64,000 bases of DNA from Actinomadura litoris (GCF_009733595.1 NZ_WOFH01000003.1:620001-684000); one strand, 5' to 3'. Counted from the first letter of the stretch, positions 24,528 to 33,742 are shown. Notes: a model not told the origin generated them from the letters alone. Program-made: numbers and translations.

Positions 24528-25391
24528 TCAGCTCTGCGCGAGGGGGATCCGCGCGAGCAGCCGCAGCGACGCCGGCGAGACCCGCGACAGCGTGCGCAGC
24601 AGGCGGCCCTCGAAGTTCACCGGGATCACCGGCCTGTTCTTGATGATCGCGTTGACGATCTGCTCGGCGACCCGCTCGGGCGGGTAGTCGCGGAGCCGCA
24701 GCATTCGCTGGGCCTGGCCGCGCAGCCGCTCGCGCGAGGCCGCGTCGCCGCCCACGTAGGTGCCGTGCGCGGCGATGTCGGTGCCGGCGAAGCCGGGGCA
24801 CACGGCGGTGACGCCGATCCGGGACCCGGCGAGGTCGGCGCGCAGGCACTCGCTCAGCATCAGCACGGCGGCCTTGGTCGTGCAGTAGGCGGGCATGCCC
24901 CGCCAGGGGGCGTAGGCGGCGGCGGACGCGATGTTGACGATGTGCCCGCCGAAGTTGGGCTTGTCGGGCTTGTTGGGCAGCGCGTTGACGCGGTCCACCA
25001 TCTGCTTGCCGAACAGCCGGGAGCCGTGGATGACGCCCCACAGGTTCACGCCGAGGATGCGGTCCCAGTCCTCGGCGGCGGTGTCGAGGAAGGGGCCCGC
25101 CACGACGATGCCCGCGTTGTTGACCACGATGTCCGGGACGCGGTGCTCCTCCCGCACCCGCGCGGCGAACGCCTCTATGGCCGCCCGGTCCGCCACGTCG
25201 ACCCGGTGGGCGGCGCCGCCGGGGCCGAGCGCCTTGGCCTGCGCGATCGTGCGTTCGGCGGCGGCCAGGTCGATGTCGGCCGCGATCACCGTCGCGCCGC
25301 GTCCGGCCAGGGCCAGCGCGGTCGCCCGGCCGAGTCCGCCGCCGGCTCCGGTGACGACGGCGAGCGCGCCGTCGAAGTACGCGAGGGGCAT
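24528..25391 (-). CDS. Short-chain dehydrogenase/reductase
   Basis: A 287-residue classical SDR. TGAGGGLGRATALAL binds the dinucleotide, with IAADID after the second strand favouring NAD. The NNAG motif is present, and the catalytic residues lie in IASAAA (Ser) and YCTTK (Tyr/Lys). The C-terminal extension EQIVNAIIKNRPVIPVNFEG is typical of SDRs found with monooxygenases and lipid genes. ATG 25391 has GGAGG upstream; an earlier ATG at 25418 lacks one. It follows the TetR gene on the same strand after 91 bases and is probably co-regulated with the divergent BVMO. Substrate unknown. Confidence 0.9.
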   Translation of the reverse strand: MPLAYFDGALAVVTGAGGGLGRATALALAGRGATVIAADIDLAAAERTIAQAKALGPGGAAHRVDVADRAAIEAFAARVREEHRVPDIVVNNAGIVVAGPFLDTAAEDWDRILGVNLWGVIHGSRLFGKQMVDRVNALPNKPDKPNFGGHIVNIASAAAYAPWRGMPAYCTTKAAVLMLSECLRADLAGSRIGVTAVCPGFAGTDIAAHGTYVGGDAASRERLRGQAQRMLRLRDYPPERVAEQIVNAIIKNRPVIPVNFEGRLLRTLSRVSPASLRLLARIPLAQS

Positions 25392-25482
25392 GGAGACCTC
25401 CGTGGTGGGATGATCCAACCGTACTCAGCCCCGCGCCGCGTCTCGCGTGCTTACCGGCATACGGACGCGGGCGTCTCGCGCC

Positions 25483-26100
25483 TCAGGCGAGATAGGGCCC
25501 GAGGCCCTGGCGGCAGAAGTCGGTCATGTAGCGGGCCGCGTCCTCGACCGACACCTCGGGACGCCGCGTCCGCCACTGCGCGAGCCGCTCGCTCGCACCG
25601 ATGATGATCTCGGTGAACGCCTCCACCGCCTCCGGCGGCGCGGCCGGGGCGAACGTCGCGAGCACCCCCGCGATCAGCGTGCTCTGCTGCCGCCGCGTCG
25701 CCTCGACGGCCTCGACCGCCTCCGGGGACGCGGCGAACGGCTCGCGCAGCAGCATCGCGAACGACCTGCTGTGCGCGTCGATGAACCCGAAGTAGGCGAC
25801 CATCCCGCGCCACATGACGTCCTCGGGGTCGGAGGCGCCCGCCATGGCCTTCTGGGTGACGTCGAGCAGTTCGGCCTTCGAGCGGCTGATGCAGGCCAGC
25901 AGCAGGCCGTCCTTGGAGCCGAAGTACTCGTACAGCATCGGCTTGGACACCCCGCAGCGCTCGGCGATCTCGTCCATCGAGGTGGCCTGGTAGCCCTGCT
26001 CCCCGAAGACGCGCTCCGCCACGTCCAGCATCTGGCGCTCGCGGTCGGCCCGTGACATGCGGCGACGGCGTGGCGGGGACGGGGGTGTGGCGCCGCTCAC
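25483..26100 (-). CDS. TetR-family regulator of the BVMO/SDR locus
   Basis: A 205-residue TetR protein from GTG 26100. The N-terminal 14 residues are basic and Pro-rich, then the DNA-binding domain spans about 18-65 with MDEIAERCGVSKPMLYEYFG as helix-turn-helix. The C-terminal domain carries FTEIIIGASERLAQWRT. It is divergent from the Baeyer-Villiger monooxygenase, with an inverted repeat between them, and precedes the SDR gene. It therefore most likely represses both and responds to a hydrophobic ketone or steroid-like ligand (inferred). Confidence 0.88.
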   Translation of the reverse strand: MSGATPPSPPRRRRMSRADRERQMLDVAERVFGEQGYQATSMDEIAERCGVSKPMLYEYFGSKDGLLLACISRSKAELLDVTQKAMAGASDPEDVMWRGMVAYFGFIDAHSRSFAMLLREPFAASPEAVEAVEATRRQQSTLIAGVLATFAPAAPPEAVEAFTEIIIGASERLAQWRTRRPEVSVEDAARYMTDFCRQGLGPYLA

Positions 26101-26131
26101 AGCAGAATCCTCACTGTTGGACCTACCGTCA

Positions 26132-26168
26132 GTAACCTACTGCCGGTAACTTACTGCTAGTAGGTTAC
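26132..26168. promoter_or_regulatory. TetR operator between tetR and BVMO genes
   Basis: GTAACCTACT (26132-26141) and AGTAGGTTAC (26159-26168) form a perfect 10-base inverted repeat separated by 17 bases. The spacer contains a third, nearly identical half-site, GTAACTTACT. The right arm ends ten bases before the BVMO start and would occlude its ribosome binding region or promoter. Confidence 0.72.
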
Positions 26169-26177
26169 CCCGGAAGG

Positions 26178-27653
26178 ATGGACATGGCTGAGCGCACCCC
26201 CGCGATCGTGATCATCGGCTCCGGCTTCGCCGGGCTCGGCATGGCGATCGGGCTCAAGCGGTCCGGCTTCCACGACTTCGTGGTGCTGGAGAAGAGCGAC
26301 GCCCTCGGCGGGACCTGGCACGACAACACCTATCCCGGCTGCGCGTGCGACGTCCCCTCGCACATGTACTCCTTCTCCTTCGCGCTGAACCCCGGCTGGA
26401 CGCGGATGTTCGCGCCGCAGCCCGAGATCCGCGCCTACATGGAGCGCACCGCCGACGCCTACCGGGTGCGCGACCACATCCGCTTCGGAAGCGCCGTCGA
26501 GAGCATGGAGTACGACGACGCCGCCCGCCGCTGGAACCTCGCGCTCGCCGACGGGAGCGTGCTCACCCCGAGGGCCGTCGTGACCGGCGTCGGCGCCCTG
26601 CACATCCCCTCGGTGCCCGACCTGCCCGGCATCGAGCGCTTCCGGGGCACCGCGTTCCACTCCGCCGAGTGGGACGACTCCTACGACCTCACCGGCAAGC
26701 GCGTCGCCGTCGTCGGCACGGGCGCGTCCGCGATCCAGTTCGTCCCGGAGGTCGCCCGGAAGGCGGACGACCTCGTCGTCTTCCAGCGGACCGCCCCCTG
26801 GCTCCAGCCCAAGCCCGACCGCGCGTTCTCTCCCAGGACGCGCGCCCTGCTGGAGAAGGTTCCGGGCGCCGCCCGCGCGTTCCGCGACGGCATCTACTGG
26901 ACGCTGGAGGCGCGCGCGGTCGGCTTCACCCTCGACCCGCGCCTGTCGGCCCCGCAGGAGCGGATCGCCCGCTGGCACCTCCGCCACCAGGTCCCCGACC
27001 CGGAACTGCGCGCCAGGCTGACCCCCGACTACCGGATCGGCTGCAAGCGGATCCTGCTGTCCAACGACTACTATCCGGCGCTCGCGCGCCCGAACGTGCG
27101 GGTGGAGACCTCCGGCATCGCCGAGGTCCGCGAGCACTCCGTCCTCACCCGGGACGGCCGCGAGTACGAGGTCGACTGCGTCATCTACGGCACCGGCTTC
27201 AAGGTGACCGACGCCCTCACCGACCTGCGCGTCACCGGCCGCGGCGGCGTCAAGCTCCAGGAGATCTGGGCGGAGGGCATCGAGGCGCACCGCGGCACCA
27301 CGATCCCGGGCCTGCCCAACTTCTTCATGCTCCTCGGCCCCAACACCGGCCTCGGCCACAACTCGGTCGTGTTCATGATCGAGGTGCAGATCCAGCACGT
27401 CCTGAGCTGCCTGCGCCTCCTCCAGGAACGCGGCGCCGACACCATCGAGCCGAAGCCGCAGGCGTCCCGCCGCTTCAACGACCGCCTCCAGCGCCGCCTG
27501 CGCCGCCTGGTGTGGAACGAGGGCGGCTGCCGCAGCTGGTACCTGGACGCCCAGGGCGTCAACCGGACCCTCTGGCCGGGCCACACCTTCGAGTTCTGGC
27601 ACACCACCCGCAAGGCGAACCCCACCGAGTTCACCTTCGACCGCGCCGACTGA
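26178..27653 (+). CDS. Flavin-containing Baeyer-Villiger-type monooxygenase
   Basis: A 491-residue FAD/NADPH monooxygenase. The FAD loop is GSGFAGLGMA (residues 14-23), followed by GGTWHDNTYPGCACDVPSHM, a strong BVMO/EthA-type segment. The fingerprint FRGTAFHSAEWDD (F-x-G-x3-H-x3-W) is near residue 155, and the NADPH loop VVGTGASAIQ follows. Such enzymes insert oxygen next to ketones or oxidise sulfur. ATG 26178 is used; ATG 26184 is equally placed. It is repressed, presumably, by the divergent TetR, and its 3' end overlaps the convergent kinase gene by 23 bases. Confidence 0.92.
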   Translation: MDMAERTPAIVIIGSGFAGLGMAIGLKRSGFHDFVVLEKSDALGGTWHDNTYPGCACDVPSHMYSFSFALNPGWTRMFAPQPEIRAYMERTADAYRVRDHIRFGSAVESMEYDDAARRWNLALADGSVLTPRAVVTGVGALHIPSVPDLPGIERFRGTAFHSAEWDDSYDLTGKRVAVVGTGASAIQFVPEVARKADDLVVFQRTAPWLQPKPDRAFSPRTRALLEKVPGAARAFRDGIYWTLEARAVGFTLDPRLSAPQERIARWHLRHQVPDPELRARLTPDYRIGCKRILLSNDYYPALARPNVRVETSGIAEVREHSVLTRDGREYEVDCVIYGTGFKVTDALTDLRVTGRGGVKLQEIWAEGIEAHRGTTIPGLPNFFMLLGPNTGLGHNSVVFMIEVQIQHVLSCLRLLQERGADTIEPKPQASRRFNDRLQRRLRRLVWNEGGCRSWYLDAQGVNRTLWPGHTFEFWHTTRKANPTEFTFDRAD

Positions 27654-29598
27654 GCTCCCACAGCCGTACGGAACGGTCACCACCCGCCGACGCGAGAACC
27701 GTTCCGTCCCGGTTCGCGACGACCCTCAGCACGGGCCCATCATGCCCGGTCAGCACGGCGACGCTCGCGGCTTCCGATCGACCGTGCGGACCGGACGCGC
27801 CGTGAAGCGCGGTGGCCGTGTCCCACACTCGGACGGCGGCGTCGTCGGCCGCCGTCACCGTGACCTGGTCGCGCAACCCGAACGCGATGTCGTTGATGCC
27901 GCCGGTGTGGCCGTGGAGCGACGCCACCCGGCGCGGGTCACGGTTGACCTTCCACAGGTGGAGCGTGTCGCCGTCCGCGATGGCCAGGCGGTCGCGCCGG
28001 TCGAACGCCTGCGGCCCGCTCAGCCGCGCATGGGTGTCCAGCGTCGTCAGGAGCGGGCTGCGGAACCTGCGCAGGACGTCCCAGAGCCTTGGCTGCTCTC
28101 CAGGGGCACGGGAGAGGAAGCGTGACCCGTCCGGGGCGAAGAGGATGGCGCGCGGCTCCCCGCGATGCCCGGTGAGGACGTTGACGAGTCTGGCGCGCGC
28201 CACGTCCCACAGTTCGATCTTGTAGCCGACGGCGCGGGAGTCGTCCAGGTCGCGCTCCCGGGTCACCACCGCGAGGTGTACGCCGTCCGGGTCGAACACC
28301 ATGGCGCCGGAGCCCAACCCGCCGTTGTCGCGGCCGAGGTCGATGCCGGCCTCGCCGAACCGGTACAGCAGCACGCCCGGCGAGTCCGCCGACTTCGTGG
28401 CGAAGATCGGCTCGCCGCTTCGGGAGCCCATCGCGTACTGGGCGAACCGTTCGTGCGCGGCCAGCAACCTCCGCGAGGGCACTTTGGGTCGGGTCAGGGT
28501 GAAGACCGCGCCGTCGCTGACCAGGAGGCCACCGCCTGGCAGGAAGCGGACGCGCGCGGCGTCCCGCCCGTTCTTCGAGCGGCTCACGGAGTGGACCATC
28601 TGCCGCGACGCCACGTCCCAGAGCCAGGCCGCCGGGAGCCCGGGCTCGTCGGGCAGTGCGGTGGCGAGCGTACGGCCGTCGGGGGAGAACGCCAAGTCGC
28701 TGACGACGCACGGAAGGGCGTCCAGCGACAGGGTGTCCGGCGAAAGATGCGCGATGGGCGTCGGCGGGCGTAACCGCCGGGGTGGTGACGCCCGCCGCTC
28801 GCGGGCGGTGGGCGCGAGCAGGGCGGCGGCCTCCTCCGCGGCGATGCGCAGGGCCGGGTCCTTGCGGAGCAGGCCGTCCAGGACGGGACGGAGCGGCCCC
28901 GCGTTGACCGGCGGGCGCGGCTCCTCGGTCAGCAGCGCCGACAGGATCGCCATCGCCGTCGGACCCCGGAACGGCGGCTCGCCCTCGACCGCGGCATAGA
29001 GGGTCGCGCCCAGCGACCACAGGTCGCTCGCCGGGGACGCCGCGCCCGAGCGCGCCTGCTCGGGCGCCATGTACGAGGGCGTGCCGAGGATCGCGCCGGA
29101 CGCCGTCAGCGCCGTCATGCCCTCGGCGGCGGCGATGCCGAAGTCGGTCAGGATCACCCGGTCGCCGTCCAGCAGGACGTTCCCCGGCTTCACATCGCGG
29201 TGCGTGACGCCCGCCGCGTGCGCCGCGCGCAGACCGTCCAGCATGAGCGCGCCGATCTGGGCGACCCGCTCAGGCGGGAGGGGCCCGCCCGCGATCTCGT
29301 CGGCGAGCGTGCGGCCGGGGACGAACTCCATCACGATCCACGGACGCTCGTCATGCCAGGCCACGTCGTACACGGTGATGACGGACGCGTGCCGGAGCCG
29401 CGCCGCCGAGCGGGCCTCACGCAGCGTCCGCGCGTACCACTCGCCGTCCGCCGCCAGGCCGGGCGGGGTCAGGACCTCCTTGACCGCCACCTCGCGGTCG
29501 AGGACGTCGTCATGGGCCCGCCACACCACGCCCATCCCGCCGCGCCCGATCGCATCCAACAGGCGGTATCGGCCGCCGACCGGGGCGTCTTCGGTCAT
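27631..29598 (-). CDS. Ser/Thr protein kinase with C-terminal WD40 propeller
   Basis: A 655-residue soluble protein. The kinase domain spans about 10-265: GRGGMG loop, Lys40 in VAVKEV, HRDVKPGN with Asp135, DFG at 152-154 and GTPSYMAPEQ. A Pro/Arg-rich linker leads to WD40-like repeats from about 290 to the end (LAFSPDGRTLATAL, ILFAPDGSRFLS, LTGHDGPVL, ASAGGDRSVRLWEL). No membrane helix is seen, unlike typical PknB-type kinases, so it acts in the cytosol, with the propeller as a docking or sensing module (inferred). It starts ten bases after a TetR gene on the same strand. Confidence 0.9.
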   Translation of the reverse strand: MTEDAPVGGRYRLLDAIGRGGMGVVWRAHDDVLDREVAVKEVLTPPGLAADGEWYARTLREARSAARLRHASVITVYDVAWHDERPWIVMEFVPGRTLADEIAGGPLPPERVAQIGALMLDGLRAAHAAGVTHRDVKPGNVLLDGDRVILTDFGIAAAEGMTALTASGAILGTPSYMAPEQARSGAASPASDLWSLGATLYAAVEGEPPFRGPTAMAILSALLTEEPRPPVNAGPLRPVLDGLLRKDPALRIAAEEAAALLAPTARERRASPPRRLRPPTPIAHLSPDTLSLDALPCVVSDLAFSPDGRTLATALPDEPGLPAAWLWDVASRQMVHSVSRSKNGRDAARVRFLPGGGLLVSDGAVFTLTRPKVPSRRLLAAHERFAQYAMGSRSGEPIFATKSADSPGVLLYRFGEAGIDLGRDNGGLGSGAMVFDPDGVHLAVVTRERDLDDSRAVGYKIELWDVARARLVNVLTGHRGEPRAILFAPDGSRFLSRAPGEQPRLWDVLRRFRSPLLTTLDTHARLSGPQAFDRRDRLAIADGDTLHLWKVNRDPRRVASLHGHTGGINDIAFGLRDQVTVTAADDAAVRVWDTATALHGASGPHGRSEAASVAVLTGHDGPVLRVVANRDGTVLASAGGDRSVRLWELSRRGRR

Positions 29599-29608
29599 GG
29601 GGGCCGCG

Positions 29609-30256
29609 TTATTTCGTGGGGGCGAACATCGGTTTGATGCCGGAGATGATCTGGCGGATCACCGGGCGCTGCTCGGCGGGGGTGCGGCCGCGCAGGTCGT
29701 GGATGGGGTCGAGGCCGTCGTAGTAGGGCGCGAGGGCCAGGAAGGGCAGGATGGTCAGGATCAGCGTGGCGAGGACGTCGAGGTCGGCGTCCTCGCGGAT
29801 GTCGCCGTGCTCCTGCCACAGCTTCAGCGTCGGGTGGATGACCTGGAGGTAGTGCTGGTTCGCGGTCTCGCGGATGACCGAGCGGACGCTGTTGTCGAGC
29901 TCGAAGTTCGTGGCGGCGGTGACCGCGCGCTGGAGCGGGTGGTCGGCCATGTACTCGGTCCAGTCGCACAGGACGTCGAACAGCCACTCGTCGAAGGGCT
30001 GGTCGAGGTCGAGGCGGGCGATGCGGCGCTCCATCTCCTCGCGGATGCTGCGGGACGCCTCGTCGCAGACGAACGCGAAGAACTCCAGCTTGTCGCTGAA
30101 GTACTGGAAGAGGGAGCCCTTGGCGATGCCGGCCTCGCGGGCGATGGTGTTCAGGCTGCCGGTCGAGTACCCGTGCTCACCGAACTCGCGCATCGCCACT
30201 TCGAGCACCCGCTCGCGCTTGGCGACGTTGAGCCGGAACCAGGTGGACGTTGGCAT
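29609..30256 (-). CDS. TetR-family transcriptional regulator
   Basis: A 215-residue TetR protein. The DNA-binding domain is at about 14-60, with the helix-turn-helix LNTIAREAGIAKGSLFQYF. The ligand domain ends with the conserved-looking DLRGRTPAEQRPVIRQII. It precedes the WD40 kinase gene by ten bases on the same strand, so the two may be one transcript, an unusual pairing. No clear palindrome was found in the upstream 100 bases. Ligand and targets unknown. Confidence 0.88.
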   Translation of the reverse strand: MPTSTWFRLNVAKRERVLEVAMREFGEHGYSTGSLNTIAREAGIAKGSLFQYFSDKLEFFAFVCDEASRSIREEMERRIARLDLDQPFDEWLFDVLCDWTEYMADHPLQRAVTAATNFELDNSVRSVIRETANQHYLQVIHPTLKLWQEHGDIREDADLDVLATLILTILPFLALAPYYDGLDPIHDLRGRTPAEQRPVIRQIISGIKPMFAPTK

Positions 30257-30699
30257 GGACCCCTTCGACTTTCCGTCAGGAACCGGTAACCCAGAGGTCA
30301 GGATAACGGTCCGTGGCGTCCCGTGTGACCCAAAACATCACCCGGGTCTCGCGGTGTGCCGGGAGGGGCTCCGCCGGGAGCGTCCGGGGGGCGAATGAAG
30401 TCCGGCGAATAGGGTATTGCGGGCACCGTCGCCGGCACCGCGGCGGGCGGGGAGCGTGCCGCCTGGCGCCGGGGATCTACCGTATGCGTGTTATGTGGTC
30501 GTGATATGGCGCGATTCGGCGGCCGCGCCGCAGGTCAGAGGCTCAATCGTGATCGAGGACGGGGCCGTAATCCGGTCCGGTTGCTGATCAGCCTGGTCAA
30601 CGTGATGCGGGTCGAGCATTCAGCAGAAATATCGTCCGCCGGGCTTGAAATCGCTATTCATCACGTGTTTCATCCCCTTCTAGGACGAGACGTACCGGG
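30257..30699. other. Intergenic region without a supported gene
   Basis: Here 443 bases separate the divergent TetR gene and the Pro/Thr-rich surface protein gene. The first half is G-rich with several short imperfect inverted repeats; the second half is richer in A and T toward 30640-30690, consistent with a promoter for the downstream gene. A 71-codon frame (30488-30703) exists but has no ribosome binding site and overlaps the next start, so it is not called. Confidence 0.5.
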
Positions 30700-31482
30700 A
30701 TGACGGAGGTGAAGGCGGTGCGGTCACGGTCGATCGGCGGCAGGGTGCTCACGGGTGCGGGCGTGGCGGCGGTCATCGCCGTGTCCGGGGCGTCCCCGGT
30801 CGCCGCCAAGCCCTCGCCCACGCCGTCCTCCTCCGGCGGGTCCTCGACGAGCCCGACCCCCACGCCGACCAAGACGAGCCCGGACCCGACGCCGACCAAG
30901 ACGTCCGAGCCGAGCCCGTCGCCGACACCGACCCCGACGCCCTCGGACACGGAGACCTCCACGCCGACGCCGGTACCGACCAAGACGAGCCCCGATCCGA
31001 AGCCGACGCAGAAGCCGTCCGCGACGCCGGGCAAACCGAAGCCGGGCCAGTCGAGCGGGCCGAAGCCGCGCGGGTCAGCGCAGACGTCGCGGTCCTCGCG
31101 GCCGACGGGGTCGGCCAAGCCGTCCACGGCGCTGAGCCGCGCGGGCAGCGGCGCGCGCACCCCGACCGACGTGCCCTCGGCGGGCGACGGGGAACCCGCG
31201 ACGAGCGTCCTGCCGCCGCTCGTCAACAGCGGCGCGGTCACCGACCTGCGCGCCCCGCAGGTCGCGCCGCCCGTCGCCGCGCCGGAGGTCGCGCCCGCCC
31301 AGCGGGAGCCCGCCCCGGTGGCGGGGCTGCGCGCGGTCCCCGGGGACGGCGCCGCCGCGATCGAGGACGTCGGCGCGCTCCAGGCGGGCGCGCTGGCGGC
31401 GCTCGCCTCGTCGGTGGCGTTGCTGCTGCTCAGGCTGCGGGCCGGCCGGGCGCGCCCGCCGCGCGGCGCGCACCGCCGCTGA
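30700..31482 (+). CDS. Secreted Pro/Thr/Ser-rich cell-surface protein with C-terminal membrane anchor
   Basis: A 260-residue protein. A signal peptide (about 1-36, ending VAA) is followed by roughly 90 residues built from repeats of PTPTPTKTSPDP type, then an Arg/Ser/Pro region and an Ala/Pro/Val-rich segment. Near the end a hydrophobic helix (ALAALASSVALLLLRL) precedes an Arg-rich tail, the plan of a wall-spanning protein held in the membrane. No enzymatic domain is present. ATG 30700 has weak ribosome binding support. The repeats encode TSPDPTPTK-type units that may vary between strains. Confidence 0.65.
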   Translation: MTEVKAVRSRSIGGRVLTGAGVAAVIAVSGASPVAAKPSPTPSSSGGSSTSPTPTPTKTSPDPTPTKTSEPSPSPTPTPTPSDTETSTPTPVPTKTSPDPKPTQKPSATPGKPKPGQSSGPKPRGSAQTSRSSRPTGSAKPSTALSRAGSGARTPTDVPSAGDGEPATSVLPPLVNSGAVTDLRAPQVAPPVAAPEVAPAQREPAPVAGLRAVPGDGAAAIEDVGALQAGALAALASSVALLLLRLRAGRARPPRGAHRR

Positions 31483-31491
31483 GGGGCGGCG

Positions 31492-32139
31492 TCAGCGGGC
31501 CAGCCGGATCAGGATCCGGCACACCTCGTCGATGATCTCGGCGGCCTCGGTCTCGCTCTCGGCGGTGGCGATCTCCCGTCCCGCCTCGCCGATCACGGTG
31601 GTCAGCACGAGGCTCAGCACCTGGCCGGCGCGCCCAGCGGGGGCCGCGCCGGACGTGCCGTGCAGCAGCTTGGTGTTCTGCGCCATCCACCGCTGCGCGC
31701 GGCTGCGGCGCATCAGCGAGGAGCCGGACGGCCCCTCCCCGCCGTGGAACAGCCGCGCCGCCTCCCGCCGCTCCCAGCACACCTGGAGGTAGGCGCGGGC
31801 GCCCGCGATGAACAGCGCGATCGGGTCGTCCTCGCCGGCCTTGCGCGCGGTGGAGACGGCGCGCGCCGCGCTCTCCTCCTGCTCGGCGGTCAGCTCCTCC
31901 CACAGCGCCACGTACAGCCCGGCCTTGCCGCCGTAGTGGTGGTAGAGGCTGCCGACGCTGATGCCGGAGCGCTCGACGATCTCGGCGATGCCCGCGTCGG
32001 CGTAGCCCCGGTCGGCGAACACGCGCTGCGCGGCGGCCAGCAGCGCGTGCCGGGTCGCGTCGGCCCGCGCCCACTGCCGTCCGCCCGCGTGCCCCTCTCC
32101 GGCGCCGCCCTCCTCGTGTGGCCTGCTCGTCCGCATCAC
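31492..32139 (-). CDS. TetR-family transcriptional regulator
   Basis: A 215-residue TetR protein with a 25-residue Gly/Arg-rich N-terminal extension, then the DNA-binding domain (about 28-75; AGIAEIVERSGISVGSLYHHYG). The C-terminal part has QVCWERREAARLFHGGEGP. It stands between a convergent surface-protein gene and a same-strand lytic transglycosylase whose stop is 31 bases from its start. No partner gene is obvious, so the regulon is unknown. A later in-frame start would remove the extension. Confidence 0.87.
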   Translation of the reverse strand: MMRTSRPHEEGGAGEGHAGGRQWARADATRHALLAAAQRVFADRGYADAGIAEIVERSGISVGSLYHHYGGKAGLYVALWEELTAEQEESAARAVSTARKAGEDDPIALFIAGARAYLQVCWERREAARLFHGGEGPSGSSLMRRSRAQRWMAQNTKLLHGTSGAAPAGRAGQVLSLVLTTVIGEAGREIATAESETEAAEIIDEVCRILIRLAR

Positions 32140-32170
32140 CCCATCGTCTCAGGTCGCGGACGCGGCCCCC

Positions 32171-33043
32171 TCAGTACCAGTTGTGCGCCTGCCACCAGGA
32201 CCACGCGCCGCACGGGTCCTTGTAGCGCGCCTTGATGTAGCCGAGCCCCCAGGCGATCTGGGTGGGGGAGCTGGTGCGCCAGTCCGCCCCGGAGCTGGCG
32301 AGCTTGGAGCCGGGGAGCGCCTGCGGGATCCCGTACGCGCCGCTGGAGGGGTTGACGGCCCGCTCGTTCCAGCCGCTCTCGTGGTTCCAGAGGGTCAGCA
32401 GCGAGGGCCAGCACCGGTCCCAGCCCTTCAGCGCGCTCATCTTGCGGCCATATCTGCGGTTCTGCCCGGCGCTGGGGTTGGACTTGGCGAGCCGCTCGCG
32501 CTCCTGCTCCTCCTTCAGCTTCGCGCGTGCCGCCGCGTCCCGCTTGGCCTTCTCCTTCAGCTCCGCCATCTCGCGCCTGTGCTCCTCGTAGGCGCGCTTC
32601 TTGGCGGCGGCGATCGTGTCGGCGGCGATCGGGTCCATGTCGGAGCCGGTCAGCCGCGCGACCATGTCGCCGGTCGACATGCCGGGGGCGGCCATCTTCG
32701 GCGGCTTGGCCTCGCCGCCGAAGACGTCGGTGTCCACCAGGACGAGCGCGGCGACGAGCCCGCAGATCGCCGTGACCGTGATGGTGACGTTGTGCGTCAG
32801 GAACCGCCACACCCGCCGCCTCTTGCTCGGCCGGTCGGGCGCGAACCCCGTGTCGCGGGGGTCGCCGCCGAGCGGCCCGGCGGCGGCCGGGGCGTCGTCG
32901 GGCGCCGGGCGCGGCGGCGGGACGCGGCGGTCGTCGCCGCGTCTCCGGTCGCCGCGCGACCGGCGGGAACCCGCGCGTCGCGAGGAGCCGCTGGGACGTC
33001 CGTGCGTGCCGTGACTCTGTGGCATAGGAGAAGACTGCCTCAT
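32171..33043 (-). CDS. Membrane-anchored lytic transglycosylase-like protein
   Basis: A 290-residue protein with a long Arg/Ser/Pro-rich cytoplasmic N-terminus, one membrane helix at about 103-122 (NVTITVTAICGLVAALVLVD), a charged helical stretch likely to form a coiled coil (KKRAYEEHRREMAELKEKAK), and a C-terminal transglycosylase domain. That domain has LLTLWNHESGWNERAVNPSS (catalytic Glu in HESGW) and GAYGIPQALPGSK. It should cleave peptidoglycan glycan strands outside the membrane. ATG 33043 is used; ATG 33025 is an alternative six codons later. Confidence 0.85.
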   Translation of the reverse strand: MRQSSPMPQSHGTHGRPSGSSRRAGSRRSRGDRRRGDDRRVPPPRPAPDDAPAAAGPLGGDPRDTGFAPDRPSKRRRVWRFLTHNVTITVTAICGLVAALVLVDTDVFGGEAKPPKMAAPGMSTGDMVARLTGSDMDPIAADTIAAAKKRAYEEHRREMAELKEKAKRDAAARAKLKEEQERERLAKSNPSAGQNRRYGRKMSALKGWDRCWPSLLTLWNHESGWNERAVNPSSGAYGIPQALPGSKLASSGADWRTSSPTQIAWGLGYIKARYKDPCGAWSWWQAHNWY

Positions 33044-33201
33044 CGCCCGGGGTTTGTATCGTCCACGCCAGTCGTACGGGCGCGCGGTGACGCTCGGTTC
33101 ACCGGCCGCCACCCGGACCCGAGGACGGCGCCCCACGAACTAGTCTTGGAGATCACGGAGCGGAGCGGGGCTCGCACGAGCACGGCGGACCGGGGATCGA
33201 G

Positions 33202-33729
33202 ATGAGCACGGTGACGGAACCGGGGGAGCACCTGGGGGAGCACGGCGCGCGCGACGGCGTCGCCGTGCCGGACGGGCTGCCGGACGCGCTCGTCCACGAG
33301 TTCGGGACGTTGCTCGGCGCCGCCGAGCTGCTGGAGCGGATCGCGGGCCGCGAGCTGGAGCGCCGCTGCGGCATCCGGCACGCGGTGTTCGAGGTGCTGC
33401 TGCGGCTCGCCGACGCGGGCTGCCCGCGCTCGATGGGCGGCCTCGCCGACGAGCTGATCCTCACCAGCGGCGGCATGACCCGGCTGGTCGACCGGATGGT
33501 GGACGCGGGCCTCGTCCGCCGCGAGCCCGCCCCCGGCGACCGGCGCCGCCAGCTCGTCGAGCTGACCGGCGCCGGGCGCGCGAAGCTGGAGGAGGCGCTG
33601 CGCGTGCACGCCGAGACCCTGCGCCGGCACTTCGCCGGGCCGCTCACCGAGGAGCAGCGGCACCTGCTGGTGGACGCGCTGGCCACCCTGCGCACCACCG
33701 CCCGCGAGGAGCTCGGCGCCCTGCACTGA
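33202..33729 (+). CDS. MarR-family transcriptional regulator
   Basis: A 175-residue MarR protein. The winged helix covers about 60-140: VLLRLADAGCPRSMGGLADE is the pre-recognition region, ILTSGGMTRLVDRMVDAGLV the recognition helix, and REPAPGDRRRQLVELTGAG the wing. A 25-residue acidic N-terminal extension precedes it. It is convergent with rpsD and divergent from the transglycosylase gene, 158 bases away. No palindromic operator was obvious. Ligand unknown. Confidence 0.88.
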   Translation: MSTVTEPGEHLGEHGARDGVAVPDGLPDALVHEFGTLLGAAELLERIAGRELERRCGIRHAVFEVLLRLADAGCPRSMGGLADELILTSGGMTRLVDRMVDAGLVRREPAPGDRRRQLVELTGAGRAKLEEALRVHAETLRRHFAGPLTEEQRHLLVDALATLRTTAREELGALH

Positions 33730-33742
33730 CTCGCGGGGGGCG

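Noticed and set aside
30488..30703. 71-codon frame before the Pro/Thr-rich surface protein
   Set aside because: No ribosome binding site, no recognisable domain, and it overlaps the start of the next gene.
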